Origin: Deinococcus sedimenti
Lineage (GTDB): Bacteria; Deinococcota; Deinococci; Deinococcales; Deinococcaceae
Assembly: GCF_014648135.1 (NCBI RefSeq)
Contig: NZ_BMQN01000030.1
Span: 1-21,239 of the forward strand
Length of the DNA: 21,239 nt
Direction of reading: 5' to 3'
Shown one piece after another: positions 8,475-14,875 of the stretch. Numbering within the stretch: position 1 is the stretch's first letter; the number at the start of each line of letters is the position of its first letter. A program made the position numbers and the translations under genes. The notes below the pieces were generated by a model. That model had not been told where the DNA came from. It ran no database searches and saw only the letters and a program-made list of their open reading frames with translations.

Positions 8475-8746
8475 GCCCGCAGTGTGACCGTCCCCGCACG
8501 GACCGGTCTGCTGCGTGAAGTGCAGGACAACGCCAGCACCGCAACACGGTAAAGGACCGTCCCATCCTCCGTTCACACCGGGCGGAAGAAACGCCGCCCC
8601 ACCTGACCCTCGCGGGCCGGTGGTCCCGGCGGGGCGAGAATCGCGCAGGACGCGAAGGCGCGCTCCTGCCTCGGCGTGCTGCCCGGCGTGGGAATCAGGT
8701 GTCCCGTGGGCTCAGCTTCTCTCCGGCTCGCGGCCCGTCGGTGCGC
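8475..8746. other. Intergenic region upstream of the SDR gene
   Basis: No gene is supportable here. It holds the SDR promoter, including a 14-base motif (GTGTGACCGTCCCC, 8482-8495) that recurs at 7431-7444, and a small GC hairpin around 8580-8599 (GGGCGG / CCGCCC). The following bases are repeat copy C. Confidence 0.5.
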
Positions 8747-8901
8747 GCCGCAGTGTTCACGTTCACCCTGGGGCCACCCCGCCTCGGGGCGCCGCGTCCA
8801 ACTGCGGACCTGCTCAGGGGTTCGCTCGGCTGGGCCGCTCGGCGACTCCACAGGATTCAGAGGTCTGGAGGGTGCACCTCCAGACCTCTGAATCCTGCCG
8901 T
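8747..8901 (+). repeat. Dispersed repeat, copy C (divergent, about 155 bp)
   Basis: Conserved at both ends (CAGTGTTCACGTTCACCCTGG at the left, with small differences, and the TTCAGAGGTCT hairpin at the right) but different and longer in the middle. The hairpin differs from copy E by a paired change, so the stem is kept. Its right end overlaps the stop codon of the small gene at 8901-9185. Confidence 0.75.
8851..8897. terminator. 21-bp perfect hairpin inside repeat copy C
   Basis: Arms 8851-8871 and 8877-8897 are perfectly complementary around a five-base loop (GTGCA). It starts four bases past the stop of the minus-strand gene at 8901, so it is placed to end that transcript and to block read-through from the other side. 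No T run. Confidence 0.6.
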
Positions 8902-9185
8902 CAGGACGTGAGGGGCGTGGCGGCCTGCGCGTCGGAGCGCACGAACCACACGTACCCTTCAAAGGACCGGCGGCGGTCTTTCATGGCGACTTTTTCCTTG
9001 ATCATGCCCGCCATCGGGCCGAAGGGGGAGCGGAAGCGGACCTCGCAGCCGCCGGAGGCCTCGCACGCGTCACTCAGGGTCTGGATGTCCTGCGCCCACA
9101 CGCCGGTGGCCGGTACGGCCGGTGCGGCGACAATCACGAGGCGCTTGTTGGGCAGCGCCGTATACGTTCCTTGCAATTCAAGCAT
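8901..9185 (-). CDS. Small protein of unknown function
   Basis: A 94-residue ORF that I do not recognise. The ATG at 9185 lies five bases after a TAGCGT -10-like box and has no ribosome binding site, so a leaderless start is likely; an in-frame GTG at 9227 would add 14 residues and cannot be excluded. The protein begins with a beta-rich part (LVIVAAPAVPATGVW), has a cysteine pair (DACEASGGCEVRF) that could be redox-active or structural, then a basic segment (KEKVAMKDRRRSFEGYVWFV). There is no signal peptide. It follows the HxlR regulator gene by 55 bases on the same strand. Its stop codon lies at the very end of repeat copy C, whose hairpin probably terminates it. Confidence 0.6.
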   Translation of the reverse strand: MLELQGTYTALPNKRLVIVAAPAVPATGVWAQDIQTLSDACEASGGCEVRFRSPFGPMAGMIKEKVAMKDRRRSFEGYVWFVRSDAQAATPLTS

Positions 9186-9190
9186 CCATG

Positions 9191-9196
9191 ACGCTA
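9191..9196 (-). promoter_or_regulatory. -10-like box of the small unknown gene
   Basis: On the reverse strand TAGCGT is followed by five bases and the ATG at 9185, the same spacing as for the diguanylate cyclase gene. Confidence 0.35.
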
Positions 9197-9240
9197 CCAG
9201 TTCCTCCGGTCGAGGAATAGGACCCACGGGGGATTGTGAC

Positions 9241-9675
9241 TCAGGAGACCGGCGCCGGGTCGCCGAGGTGCTCGCGGGTCAGTTTGGCGGTCAGTCGGTC
9301 GAGTTCACGCTGGTCTGCAGGAGCGGCGGCGGCGGCGCGCCGGTCGTCGTCGCTGACCGGACGGTACTTGAGGCTCCAGCGGGTGATCTCCAGCAGGATG
9401 GGCAGCAGGTCGATGCCCTGCTGGGTCAGGCGGTAGATGACTTTCTGGCGGTGGGTCTGGTCGCCGCTGCGGCTGATGAGACCGCTGGCCACGAGCATCT
9501 GGAGGCGGTCGGCCAGGACGTTGGAGGAGATGCCCTCGGCGGAGCTCAGCAGTTCGCGGAAGTGACGTTTGCCGCCAAACATCAGGTCGCGGATGATCAG
9601 CAGGGTCCAGCGGTCCCCGAACAGGTCGAGTCCCAGGCTGACCGGGCAGCCCGAGCGGGTCCGGTCTGCAGTCAT
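9241..9675 (-). CDS. HxlR-family winged-helix transcriptional regulator
   Basis: A 144-residue regulator from the ATG at 9675, preceded by GAGGA about seven bases upstream. The frame is open further up but only as low-complexity sequence. It opens with the family hallmark CPVSLGLDLFGDRWTLLIIRDL, where Cys10 matches the conserved cysteine used by YodB, HypR and QorR to sense quinones, diamide or hypochlorite. The winged helix spans about residues 12-105 (KRHFRELLSSAEGISSNVLADRLQMLVASGLISRS then a HRQKVIYRLTQQG wing). It probably represses the gene in front of it, the divergent aldo/keto reductase, and itself through the AT-rich dyad at 9724-9748; this is inference from position. Confidence 0.9.
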   Translation of the reverse strand: MTADRTRSGCPVSLGLDLFGDRWTLLIIRDLMFGGKRHFRELLSSAEGISSNVLADRLQMLVASGLISRSGDQTHRQKVIYRLTQQGIDLLPILLEITRWSLKYRPVSDDDRRAAAAAPADQRELDRLTAKLTREHLGDPAPVS

Positions 9676-9723
9676 GGCGGCGTCCTCACGGCTGGCATGG
9701 TGGCACCGTGCCGAGCTCCATGC

Positions 9724-9748
9724 AACTGGTTGTAAAATAAAAGCAGTT
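9724..9748. promoter_or_regulatory. AT-rich dyad, candidate HxlR operator and promoter
   Basis: AACTG (9724-9728) and CAGTT (9744-9748) flank a 15-base centre holding TAAAAT (9733-9738), one mismatch from the -10 consensus on the plus strand. It is the only AT-rich stretch in its GC-rich surroundings and lies between the regulator and the divergent genes. A second small palindrome GGCAC-C-GTGCC is at 9702-9712. Confidence 0.5.
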
Positions 9749-9780
9749 CGGTGATCCCAACCCGGCTCGAGGAGTCCAGC

Positions 9781-10065
9781 ATGCGCGACCAGATCCCACC
9801 CCACCCCGTCCCCGCCGCCGCTCCCACACCGAACGACCAGCGCCGCCATGATCCCGCCCAGGCCACTCACCGGCCCGTGACAGCGGTGTTCAGTTCCACC
9901 CTGGAGCCAACAGCACGCCCTTCCATTCCACTTCCAACCACGGTTTTTCTCAGGTACTCGCTTCGGTCGATTCAGAGGGATCGAGGGATACCCTCAAGAC
10001 CTCTGAACTCTGCTGTGAAGACCCCTTTAGGCTCCGCTCCGGCGCGCGCCGCGGGGTCGCCGTGA
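9781..10065 (+). pseudogene. Leader ORF fused to repeat copy D, probable gene remnant
   Basis: A 94-codon frame starts at an ATG with a good ribosome binding site (GAGGAG, six bases before). The first 33 codons (MRDQIPPHPVPAAAPTPNDQ and on) precede repeat D; the rest is the repeat translated. It ends with a TGA that overlaps the GTG of the aldo/keto reductase by four bases (GTGA). The part before the repeat is proline-rich and resembles no family I know. I infer that a gene controlled by the 9724-9748 dyad was cut off by the repeat, or that this is a translated leader coupling translation into the reductase. It is not convincing as a functional protein. Confidence 0.3.
9880..10016 (+). repeat. 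137-bp dispersed repeat, copy D
   Basis: A full copy with ends ACAGCGGTGTTCAG and, read inward from the right, ACAGCAGAGTTCAG (12 of 14 identical). The hairpin has arms 9971-9987 and 9991-10007 with three mismatched pairs, shared with copy A. It lies in the same orientation as copy E, with the aldo/keto reductase gene between them. Confidence 0.88.
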
Positions 10066-11102
10066 CCCTGACCGCCGACCGGTCCCTGGGCCGCTCCGGC
10101 CTGATCGTGAGCCCCTTCGCGCTCGGCACCATGACGTTCGGAACGCCCCGCTGGGGCTCCAGCGATGAGCAGGCCGCCGCCGTCTTCGATCAGTACGTGG
10201 ACGCCGGCGGCAACTGGATCGACACGGCCGACGTGTACGCCGCCGGACGCAGCGAGGAACTGACCGGGCAGCTCATCCGGGAGCGCGGTCTGCGCGACCA
10301 CGTCGTCCTCGCCACCAAGTTCTCCTTCAGCGGCCAGCGCGGCAACCCCAACGCCAGCGGCAACGGCCGCCAGAACCTCCACCGCGCGCTCGGCGGCTCC
10401 CTGCGCCGCCTCGGCACCGATCACATCGACCTGTACTGGCTGCACGCCTGGGACGGCGTGACCCCTGCCGAGGAGATCCTCAGCAGCCTGTCGGCCCTGG
10501 TGCACGCCGGCACCATCCGGTATTACGGCCTGTCGAACGTGCCCGCGTGGCTGATGACCCGCGTCGCGACCCTCGCGCAGGTGCATGGTCTCCCTGGACC
10601 GGTCGCCGTGCAACTGCAGTACTCCCTGGTGGACCGCACCGCCGAGCTTGAACACGTGCCCGCCGCGCGCGCACTGGGGCTGGGCGTCGTGCCGTGGAGT
10701 CCACTGGCCGGCGGGTTCCTGACCGGCACCTACCGCCAGGAGGACGCCGGCCCCGCCGGTCAGGGCCGCCTCAGCGGAGCCAACCCCTTCGGCGACTCGA
10801 AATTCACGCCGCACAACTGGCGAGTCCTGGACGCACTCCGGGCCGTCTCGGCCGACCTGGGCGAACCACCCGCCCGGGTCGCGCTCGCGTGGCTGCGTCA
10901 TCAGCCGGGCGTCACGTCACCCATCGTCGGCGCCCGGCACACCGGGCAGCTGACCGATCACCTGGTGTCCCTCTCGGTGACGCTCACGCCAGCGCACCTG
11001 GATCAGCTGAACGAGGCCAGCACCCCTGGCGGCGCCCACGGCACCTGGGATGTCATGAAGCGCGCCGTATTTGGGGGTCCGTCCATCCAGGGCTGGCGCT
11101 GA
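10062..11102 (+). CDS. Aldo/keto reductase
   Basis: A 346-residue NADPH-dependent carbonyl reductase of the voltage-gated potassium channel beta/YghZ-like type. The N-terminus (SLGRSGLIVSPFALGTMTFG) matches the family and supports the GTG start at 10062. The catalytic tetrad is complete: Asp54 and Tyr59 (WIDTADVYAAG), Lys86 (VVLATKF) and His128 (DLYWLHAWD). The C-terminal cofactor segment TSPIVGARHTGQLTDH is present. No good ribosome binding site precedes the GTG; its first base belongs to the preceding frame, which stops in an overlapping TGA. The divergent HxlR gene suggests control by electrophile or quinone stress. Its TGA stop runs directly into repeat copy E, and copy D lies just upstream, so the whole gene is boxed by direct repeats. 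Confidence 0.92.
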   Translation: MTLTADRSLGRSGLIVSPFALGTMTFGTPRWGSSDEQAAAVFDQYVDAGGNWIDTADVYAAGRSEELTGQLIRERGLRDHVVLATKFSFSGQRGNPNASGNGRQNLHRALGGSLRRLGTDHIDLYWLHAWDGVTPAEEILSSLSALVHAGTIRYYGLSNVPAWLMTRVATLAQVHGLPGPVAVQLQYSLVDRTAELEHVPAARALGLGVVPWSPLAGGFLTGTYRQEDAGPAGQGRLSGANPFGDSKFTPHNWRVLDALRAVSADLGEPPARVALAWLRHQPGVTSPIVGARHTGQLTDHLVSLSVTLTPAHLDQLNEASTPGGAHGTWDVMKRAVFGGPSIQGWR

Positions 11103-11238
11103 CAGCGCCGTTCAGTTCCGTTGAAGGGCCAGCGGCACGCCCCTCAACTCCGCGTCCACCCGCTGTCCTGCTCAGATGCTCGCTTCGCTCGATTCAGAGG
11201 TCTTGAGGGCTACCCTCAAGACCTCTGAACTCTGCTGT
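11102..11238 (+). repeat. 137-bp dispersed repeat, copy E
   Basis: A third copy of exactly 137 bp. Its first base is the last base of the reductase stop codon (TGACAGC). The middle differs from copies A and D, but both ends and the GCTCGCTTCGCTCGATTCAG block are kept. Ends: ACAGCGCCGTTCAG against ACAGCAGAGTTCAG (11 of 14). It ends 12 bases before the stop of the facing superoxide dismutase fusion gene. Confidence 0.88.
11193..11229. terminator. 17-bp perfect hairpin inside repeat copy E
   Basis: Arms 11193-11209 and 11213-11229 pair perfectly around a three-base loop (CTA), between two convergent genes. It can end both transcripts. No T run follows. Confidence 0.6.
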
Positions 11239-11249
11239 GACAACCGCTG

Positions 11250-12668
11250 TCAGAACTTCGGGAACCGGGTCAGGCGGAATGGCGTTTCCGGGATGCCGCC
11301 CTGCAGTTTGTTCAGCTGGCCCTGCACGACGATCAGGTCACGGCCGATGGCCGCCAGGGTCGTGGGGAAGCGCAGGCCCATCAGGGGCTCCTCGGCGACG
11401 ACCGTGCCGCGGGTGGAGTCGGCGTTCAGCGTGACCTTGGTGACGACCTGTTCGGCGTTTCGGACCACGTACAGCGTGCGTCCGTCGAGCAGCAGGCCGT
11501 CGCCGCGGGTCAGGCCGGTCATGACTCGCGTGACCGCGCGGGTGCGCAGATCAATGCGCCACAGGTCCCCGGTGTTCAGCTGCACGGTCAGCAGCGCCCG
11601 CCCGTCGGGCGTCGCGACAATCCCGTTCAGGTTGATGCCGGGCGCGTAGCGGATCGGCGTGCCGGTCAGGTCCAGCCACGCGCTGAGTTTCAGGTCCGGC
11701 GTGACCCGGAAGATCACCGGCCGGCTGGAATCCGTGACGTACACGTGACCGTCCGGCGCGGGGGTCAGGTCGTTCACGTAGGCGTTCGGGGATTTCGGGG
11801 TGGTGAGGATCGCCACGGGGAACCCGTCGGGCCGCAGGACGCTGACCGTCCCGCTGGCACCTCCGGCCGCCCACACGCGGCCCTGCGCGTCGACTTTCAG
11901 GCCCAGCGCGGAGGCGCGGCCCTGCCCGCCCCCTTCCGCGAAGCGGGTGACGGCGCCGCTGGCGAGATTCACGGCGTAGATGGTGCCCGTGGCGGCGCTG
12001 CCGGTGTACGCCACGCCGCGGGCGGCATCGACGGCCACGCCCTCAGGGAAGTCCTGTGGGCCGGGGAGCGGGTAGTCGCGGACGCTGAACGCGTCGCGGG
12101 TGATCACGCCGCAGCGTTCGCGGGCGCCGCTGCGGCCGGCCGGGTCGCTGCGGTAGTCGTCAGGCTGCGCGTGAATGACCAGCGAACGGTTCAGGATGCC
12201 CGCCTGACCGGTCAGGCTGAGTTTGTCGGTGCTGAAGGTCGCCTGTCCGCGGCCGTCCGCGCCGACCGTCAGCATGGGCAGGTCGCCGCCGTGCCCGACG
12301 GTGTTGTCGGCCTGCGGATGGTCGTGGTTACGGCTCTGTCCCGGGTCGAAGTGCCCACCGGCCCCACCGAACGGGACGGTGGTGTTCGTCGCGGCGTCCA
12401 CGCCGGGCGTGCAGCGTCCGTTCTCGTGAACGTGCATGCCGTGCTGGCCGGGCTGCAGGCCGCTGACGTTCACGGTGACGCGCACGCCGGGACCGACCTG
12501 CTGGAACGTGGCCGTGCCGAGCACCTGACCGGCCGGGTCGCGCAGTGCGGCGGTGGCGGACAGGGGCGTGGAGGCGGGCGCCAGGGCGGGCGTGGACGCG
12601 CCGCCGGCGGTGGCCGCGGCACTCAGCAGTGCGGCGCCGAGCAGGGCGGAGTGCAGTCGGGTGCGCAT
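11250..12668 (-). CDS. Exported Cu/Zn superoxide dismutase fused to a beta-propeller
   Basis: A 472-residue protein from the ATG at 12668. Residues 1-23 are a signal peptide (MRTRLHSALLGAALLSAAAT). Residues about 35-192 are a SodC domain with all metal ligands: His79 and His81 (GMHVHENG), His106 (GGHFDPG), His115, His126 and Asp129 (VGHGGDLP), and His166 (VIHAQPDDY). Also present are the disulfide cysteines 86 and 186 and the active-site Arg183 (GARERCGVI). It should convert superoxide to peroxide and oxygen outside the cytosol. Residues about 200-472 are a repeat-bladed propeller of the SMP-30/gluconolactonase/NHL type (FPEGVAVDAARGVAYTG, LGLKVDAQGRVWAAGG, YVNDLTPAPDGHVYVTD, NLNGIVATPDGRALL). 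Its ligand is unknown. The ATG comes one base after the stop of the sugar dehydrogenase gene (TGAcATG), so the two are co-translated. SodC alone is usually about 170-200 residues. Confidence 0.9.
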   Translation of the reverse strand: MRTRLHSALLGAALLSAAATAGGASTPALAPASTPLSATAALRDPAGQVLGTATFQQVGPGVRVTVNVSGLQPGQHGMHVHENGRCTPGVDAATNTTVPFGGAGGHFDPGQSRNHDHPQADNTVGHGGDLPMLTVGADGRGQATFSTDKLSLTGQAGILNRSLVIHAQPDDYRSDPAGRSGARERCGVITRDAFSVRDYPLPGPQDFPEGVAVDAARGVAYTGSAATGTIYAVNLASGAVTRFAEGGGQGRASALGLKVDAQGRVWAAGGASGTVSVLRPDGFPVAILTTPKSPNAYVNDLTPAPDGHVYVTDSSRPVIFRVTPDLKLSAWLDLTGTPIRYAPGINLNGIVATPDGRALLTVQLNTGDLWRIDLRTRAVTRVMTGLTRGDGLLLDGRTLYVVRNAEQVVTKVTLNADSTRGTVVAEEPLMGLRFPTTLAAIGRDLIVVQGQLNKLQGGIPETPFRLTRFPKF

Positions 12669-12669
12669 G

Positions 12670-13905
12670 TCAGTTGCCTCCGGTGTACAGGACGCGGTAC
12701 AGGACGCCACTCTGGTCGTCGGTGAACAGCAGGCTGCCGTCGGTGTACGTGGCGACGCCCGCCACCCGCCCGAACTGCTTCCAGGTGTCGCCGTCCTGAT
12801 ACACGAAGCCGGTGATGAACGGTTCGATCCGTTCGGGCCGGTTCTGGTCATTGAACACGACGCGCGCGATCTCGTATCCGCTGGGTTCCGTGCGGTTCCA
12901 CGATCCGCGGAAGGCGATGAACGCGTCGTTGCGGTACTCGGCAGGGAACTGCGTGCCGGTGTAGTAGTTCAGGGCGATCGCGGCGGCGTGCGCGGTGTAC
13001 GTGAGGGCGCTGCCCTGCGTGCCGGCGCAGTACTCGGCCTTGGTGACCTTGCCGGGGATATTGCCGACGTTCACGTACGGGTCGGGCTGCCGGTCGCCGT
13101 AACAGAACGGCCAGCCGTAGTTCTTGCCGCGCTCGATGACGTTCAGCTCCTCGGGTGGGATGGTGTCGCCGTGCCAGTCGCTGCCCTGGTCCGCGCCGTA
13201 CAGCACGCCGCTTACCGGGTGCCAGCCGAAGCCGATGGTGTGGCGCAGGCCCCGGGCGTAGATTTCGCGGGTGGTGCCGTCCGGGCTGACGCGCAGCATG
13301 GTCGCCTCTTCCGGATTGGGCGTGGGGGCGTCGTTGTTCGTCGATCCGAAACTAGCGTACAGGAAGCCGTCCGGACCCCATTTGATGGTCCGCGCCGGGT
13401 GCTGCCCCGCGTCGGGGAACCCGTCGGCGAAGACGCGCGGGACGCTCAGGGTGCCGTTTGCGGCGATGTCCATCACCCAGATGGTCTTCTCGCCCACGAC
13501 GTACAGTTTGCCGTCGCGGACATCGAGACCGTGGGCGAGTTTGAGGTTCTGCGCCACCTGACGGCGTTCGGTCGCGCTGATCAGTCCGTCCCGGTTGGAG
13601 TCCTTGAGGTACCACACGTCGCCCTGCGCGCGGCGCGTGAGGTACAGGCCGCCGTCCGGCATGACATGCAGCATGCGGGCGTTGCCCAGGCCGGTCGCCA
13701 TGACCTTGAGCGTGAATCCGGCCGGGACGTTCAGCCGCGCCAGTTGATCTGCCGTGAATTCCAGCGGGGTGGGTTCGTTGCGCGTGGCCGTGACCGTGAC
13801 GGGCGGCTCACCGGGCGCGATGGGGCGGGGGGTGGGTGGGGCGGTCTGGGCCAGTGCGGCGCCGCTCAGCAGCGCGGCGCCCAGCAGTCGGGTCAGGGTC
13901 TTCAT
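12670..13905 (-). CDS. Exported PQQ-dependent sugar (sorbosone-type) dehydrogenase
   Basis: A 411-residue protein from the ATG at 13905 with a GAGG site six bases before it; an in-frame ATG 11 codons up lacks such a site. Residues 1-20 are a signal peptide (MKTLTRLLGAALLSGAALAQ), so it acts outside the cytosol. The rest is the six-bladed propeller of soluble quinoprotein glucose/sorbosone dehydrogenases, with LAHGLDVRDGKLYV, HPARTIKWGPDGFLYASFGS, YARGLRHTIGFGWHPVSGVLYGAD and ERGKNYGWPFCYG as family blocks. Expected reaction: oxidation of a sugar or aldehyde using PQQ. Residues 102-113 (DSNRDGLISATE) form a perfect EF-hand-type calcium loop. It is second in a three-gene exported operon. Confidence 0.9.
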   Translation of the reverse strand: MKTLTRLLGAALLSGAALAQTAPPTPRPIAPGEPPVTVTATRNEPTPLEFTADQLARLNVPAGFTLKVMATGLGNARMLHVMPDGGLYLTRRAQGDVWYLKDSNRDGLISATERRQVAQNLKLAHGLDVRDGKLYVVGEKTIWVMDIAANGTLSVPRVFADGFPDAGQHPARTIKWGPDGFLYASFGSTNNDAPTPNPEEATMLRVSPDGTTREIYARGLRHTIGFGWHPVSGVLYGADQGSDWHGDTIPPEELNVIERGKNYGWPFCYGDRQPDPYVNVGNIPGKVTKAEYCAGTQGSALTYTAHAAAIALNYYTGTQFPAEYRNDAFIAFRGSWNRTEPSGYEIARVVFNDQNRPERIEPFITGFVYQDGDTWKQFGRVAGVATYTDGSLLFTDDQSGVLYRVLYTGGN

Positions 13906-13929
13906 CGGGAACCTCGGTCGGGAAGGGGA

Positions 13930-13948
13930 ACGGTCCATTGGGGACCGT
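13930..13948. other. Small hairpin between hydrolase and sugar dehydrogenase genes
   Basis: ACGGTCC (13930-13936) and GGACCGT (13942-13948) pair perfectly around five bases, in the 100-bp gap of the operon. It could attenuate, process or stabilise the mRNA; no T run follows. Confidence 0.35.
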
Positions 13949-14005
13949 GTGGGCGGACCAGCGGGGGCGGAACCGGTGTGCGCTTCACCGCATGCTCCGC
14001 GTCGC

Positions 14006-14875
14006 TCAGGGCAGGCGCAGGGCGAAGGCGCGCATGGCCTGTGCGGCAGCGGCGGCCTTCTCGAAGGTCGCGGCGTGACCGGCGCCGGGAATCAGCACGA
14101 GCTGACTGCCGGGGGTGTTCATCTGCATCTTCATGCCCACCTCGGGCGGGGTGAGGTTGTCCTCGGCGCCGAACAGGTACAGGGTCGGCACGCGGATGGT
14201 CGGCAGGACCGGGTTGGCGTCCGGCCGGTTGGCGAGGGCCGTCGCGCCACCCACCGCGCCGTTCAGGCTGGCCTGCCGGACGAGACTGCCCAGGTGGGCC
14301 ACCTGATTGGGCATGGTCATGCGGCTCTGGCCGGTGAGCATCCGTGGCATGAGGATGTCGACGAGGCTGGCCACGCCCTTCTCCTGCGCCTGCTGCGCCG
14401 TGCCCAGCCAGTTGGCCTTCTCGGCGACGCCACTGGGATCGGCGGTGGTGTCGATGAAGATCATCCCGCGGAACCGCTCGGGGGCCATCTTGTACATCTG
14501 GAACAGCGTCATGCCGCCCATGCTCATGCCGCCGGCGACCACGCGGTCGAGCTTCAGGGCGTCCATGAAGCCCAGCATGGTGCTGGCGTAGTTCTCGATG
14601 CTGGCCTCGGCGCTGGGCGCGCGGCTCAGGCCGAATCCGGGCAGGTCGACCGTGATCACCCGGAAGTGCCGGGCCAGCAGATCGCGGTTGTTCTTGAACA
14701 GCTCTCCACTGAGGGGGTAGCCGTGGATCAGAATCAGGGGCTGTCCGGCGCCGGTGGCCTTGTAGAAGACGGTGGAGCCGTTGACAGTTACGGTGCCGCG
14801 GTCGGCGGTGTCGGCGCCGCCGGCGAGCGCGGCGCCGGACAGCAGGAGGGACAGGGTGAGCAGGGTGCGGTTCAT
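14006..14875 (-). CDS. Exported alpha/beta hydrolase
   Basis: A 289-residue protein from the ATG at 14875 with a GAGG site five bases upstream. Residues 1-19 are a signal peptide (MNRTLLTLSLLLSGAALAGG). The alpha/beta-hydrolase fold is complete: oxyanion HGYPLSGELF (51-60), nucleophile elbow GMSMG with Ser118, acid Asp239 (LFGAEDNLTP) and catalytic His267 (IPGAGHAATFEK). The helical cap lies at about 130-225. The type resembles haloperoxidase, esterase or lactonase relatives; the substrate cannot be deduced. It is first of three same-strand exported genes, with the sugar dehydrogenase 100 bases on. A lactone made by the dehydrogenase would be a logical substrate, but that is speculation. Confidence 0.9.
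   Translation of the reverse strand: MNRTLLTLSLLLSGAALAGGADTADRGTVTVNGSTVFYKATGAGQPLILIHGYPLSGELFKNNRDLLARHFRVITVDLPGFGLSRAPSAEASIENYASTMLGFMDALKLDRVVAGGMSMGGMTLFQMYKMAPERFRGMIFIDTTADPSGVAEKANWLGTAQQAQEKGVASLVDILMPRMLTGQSRMTMPNQVAHLGSLVRQASLNGAVGGATALANRPDANPVLPTIRVPTLYLFGAEDNLTPPEVGMKMQMNTPGSQLVLIPGAGHAATFEKAAAAAQAMRAFALRLP

Noticed and set aside
7312..8565. Upstream extension of the SRPBCC frame to 666 codons
   Set aside because: The extra part is antisense-like low-complexity sequence read in another frame of the SDR gene; a GGAGG site precedes the ATG at 7311.
9676..9870. N-terminal extension of the HxlR regulator
   Set aside because: It covers the promoter and dyad and has no family similarity; family sequence begins just after the ATG at 9675.
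9875..10020. Target-site duplications beside repeat copies
   Set aside because: Flanking bases of copies A, D and E show no convincing matching direct duplication; TG/GA next to the ends is too short to count.
12553..14154. A long plus-strand frame opposite the sugar dehydrogenase and SodC fusion genes
   Set aside because: No motif or ribosome binding site; antisense to genes with signal peptides and complete active sites.
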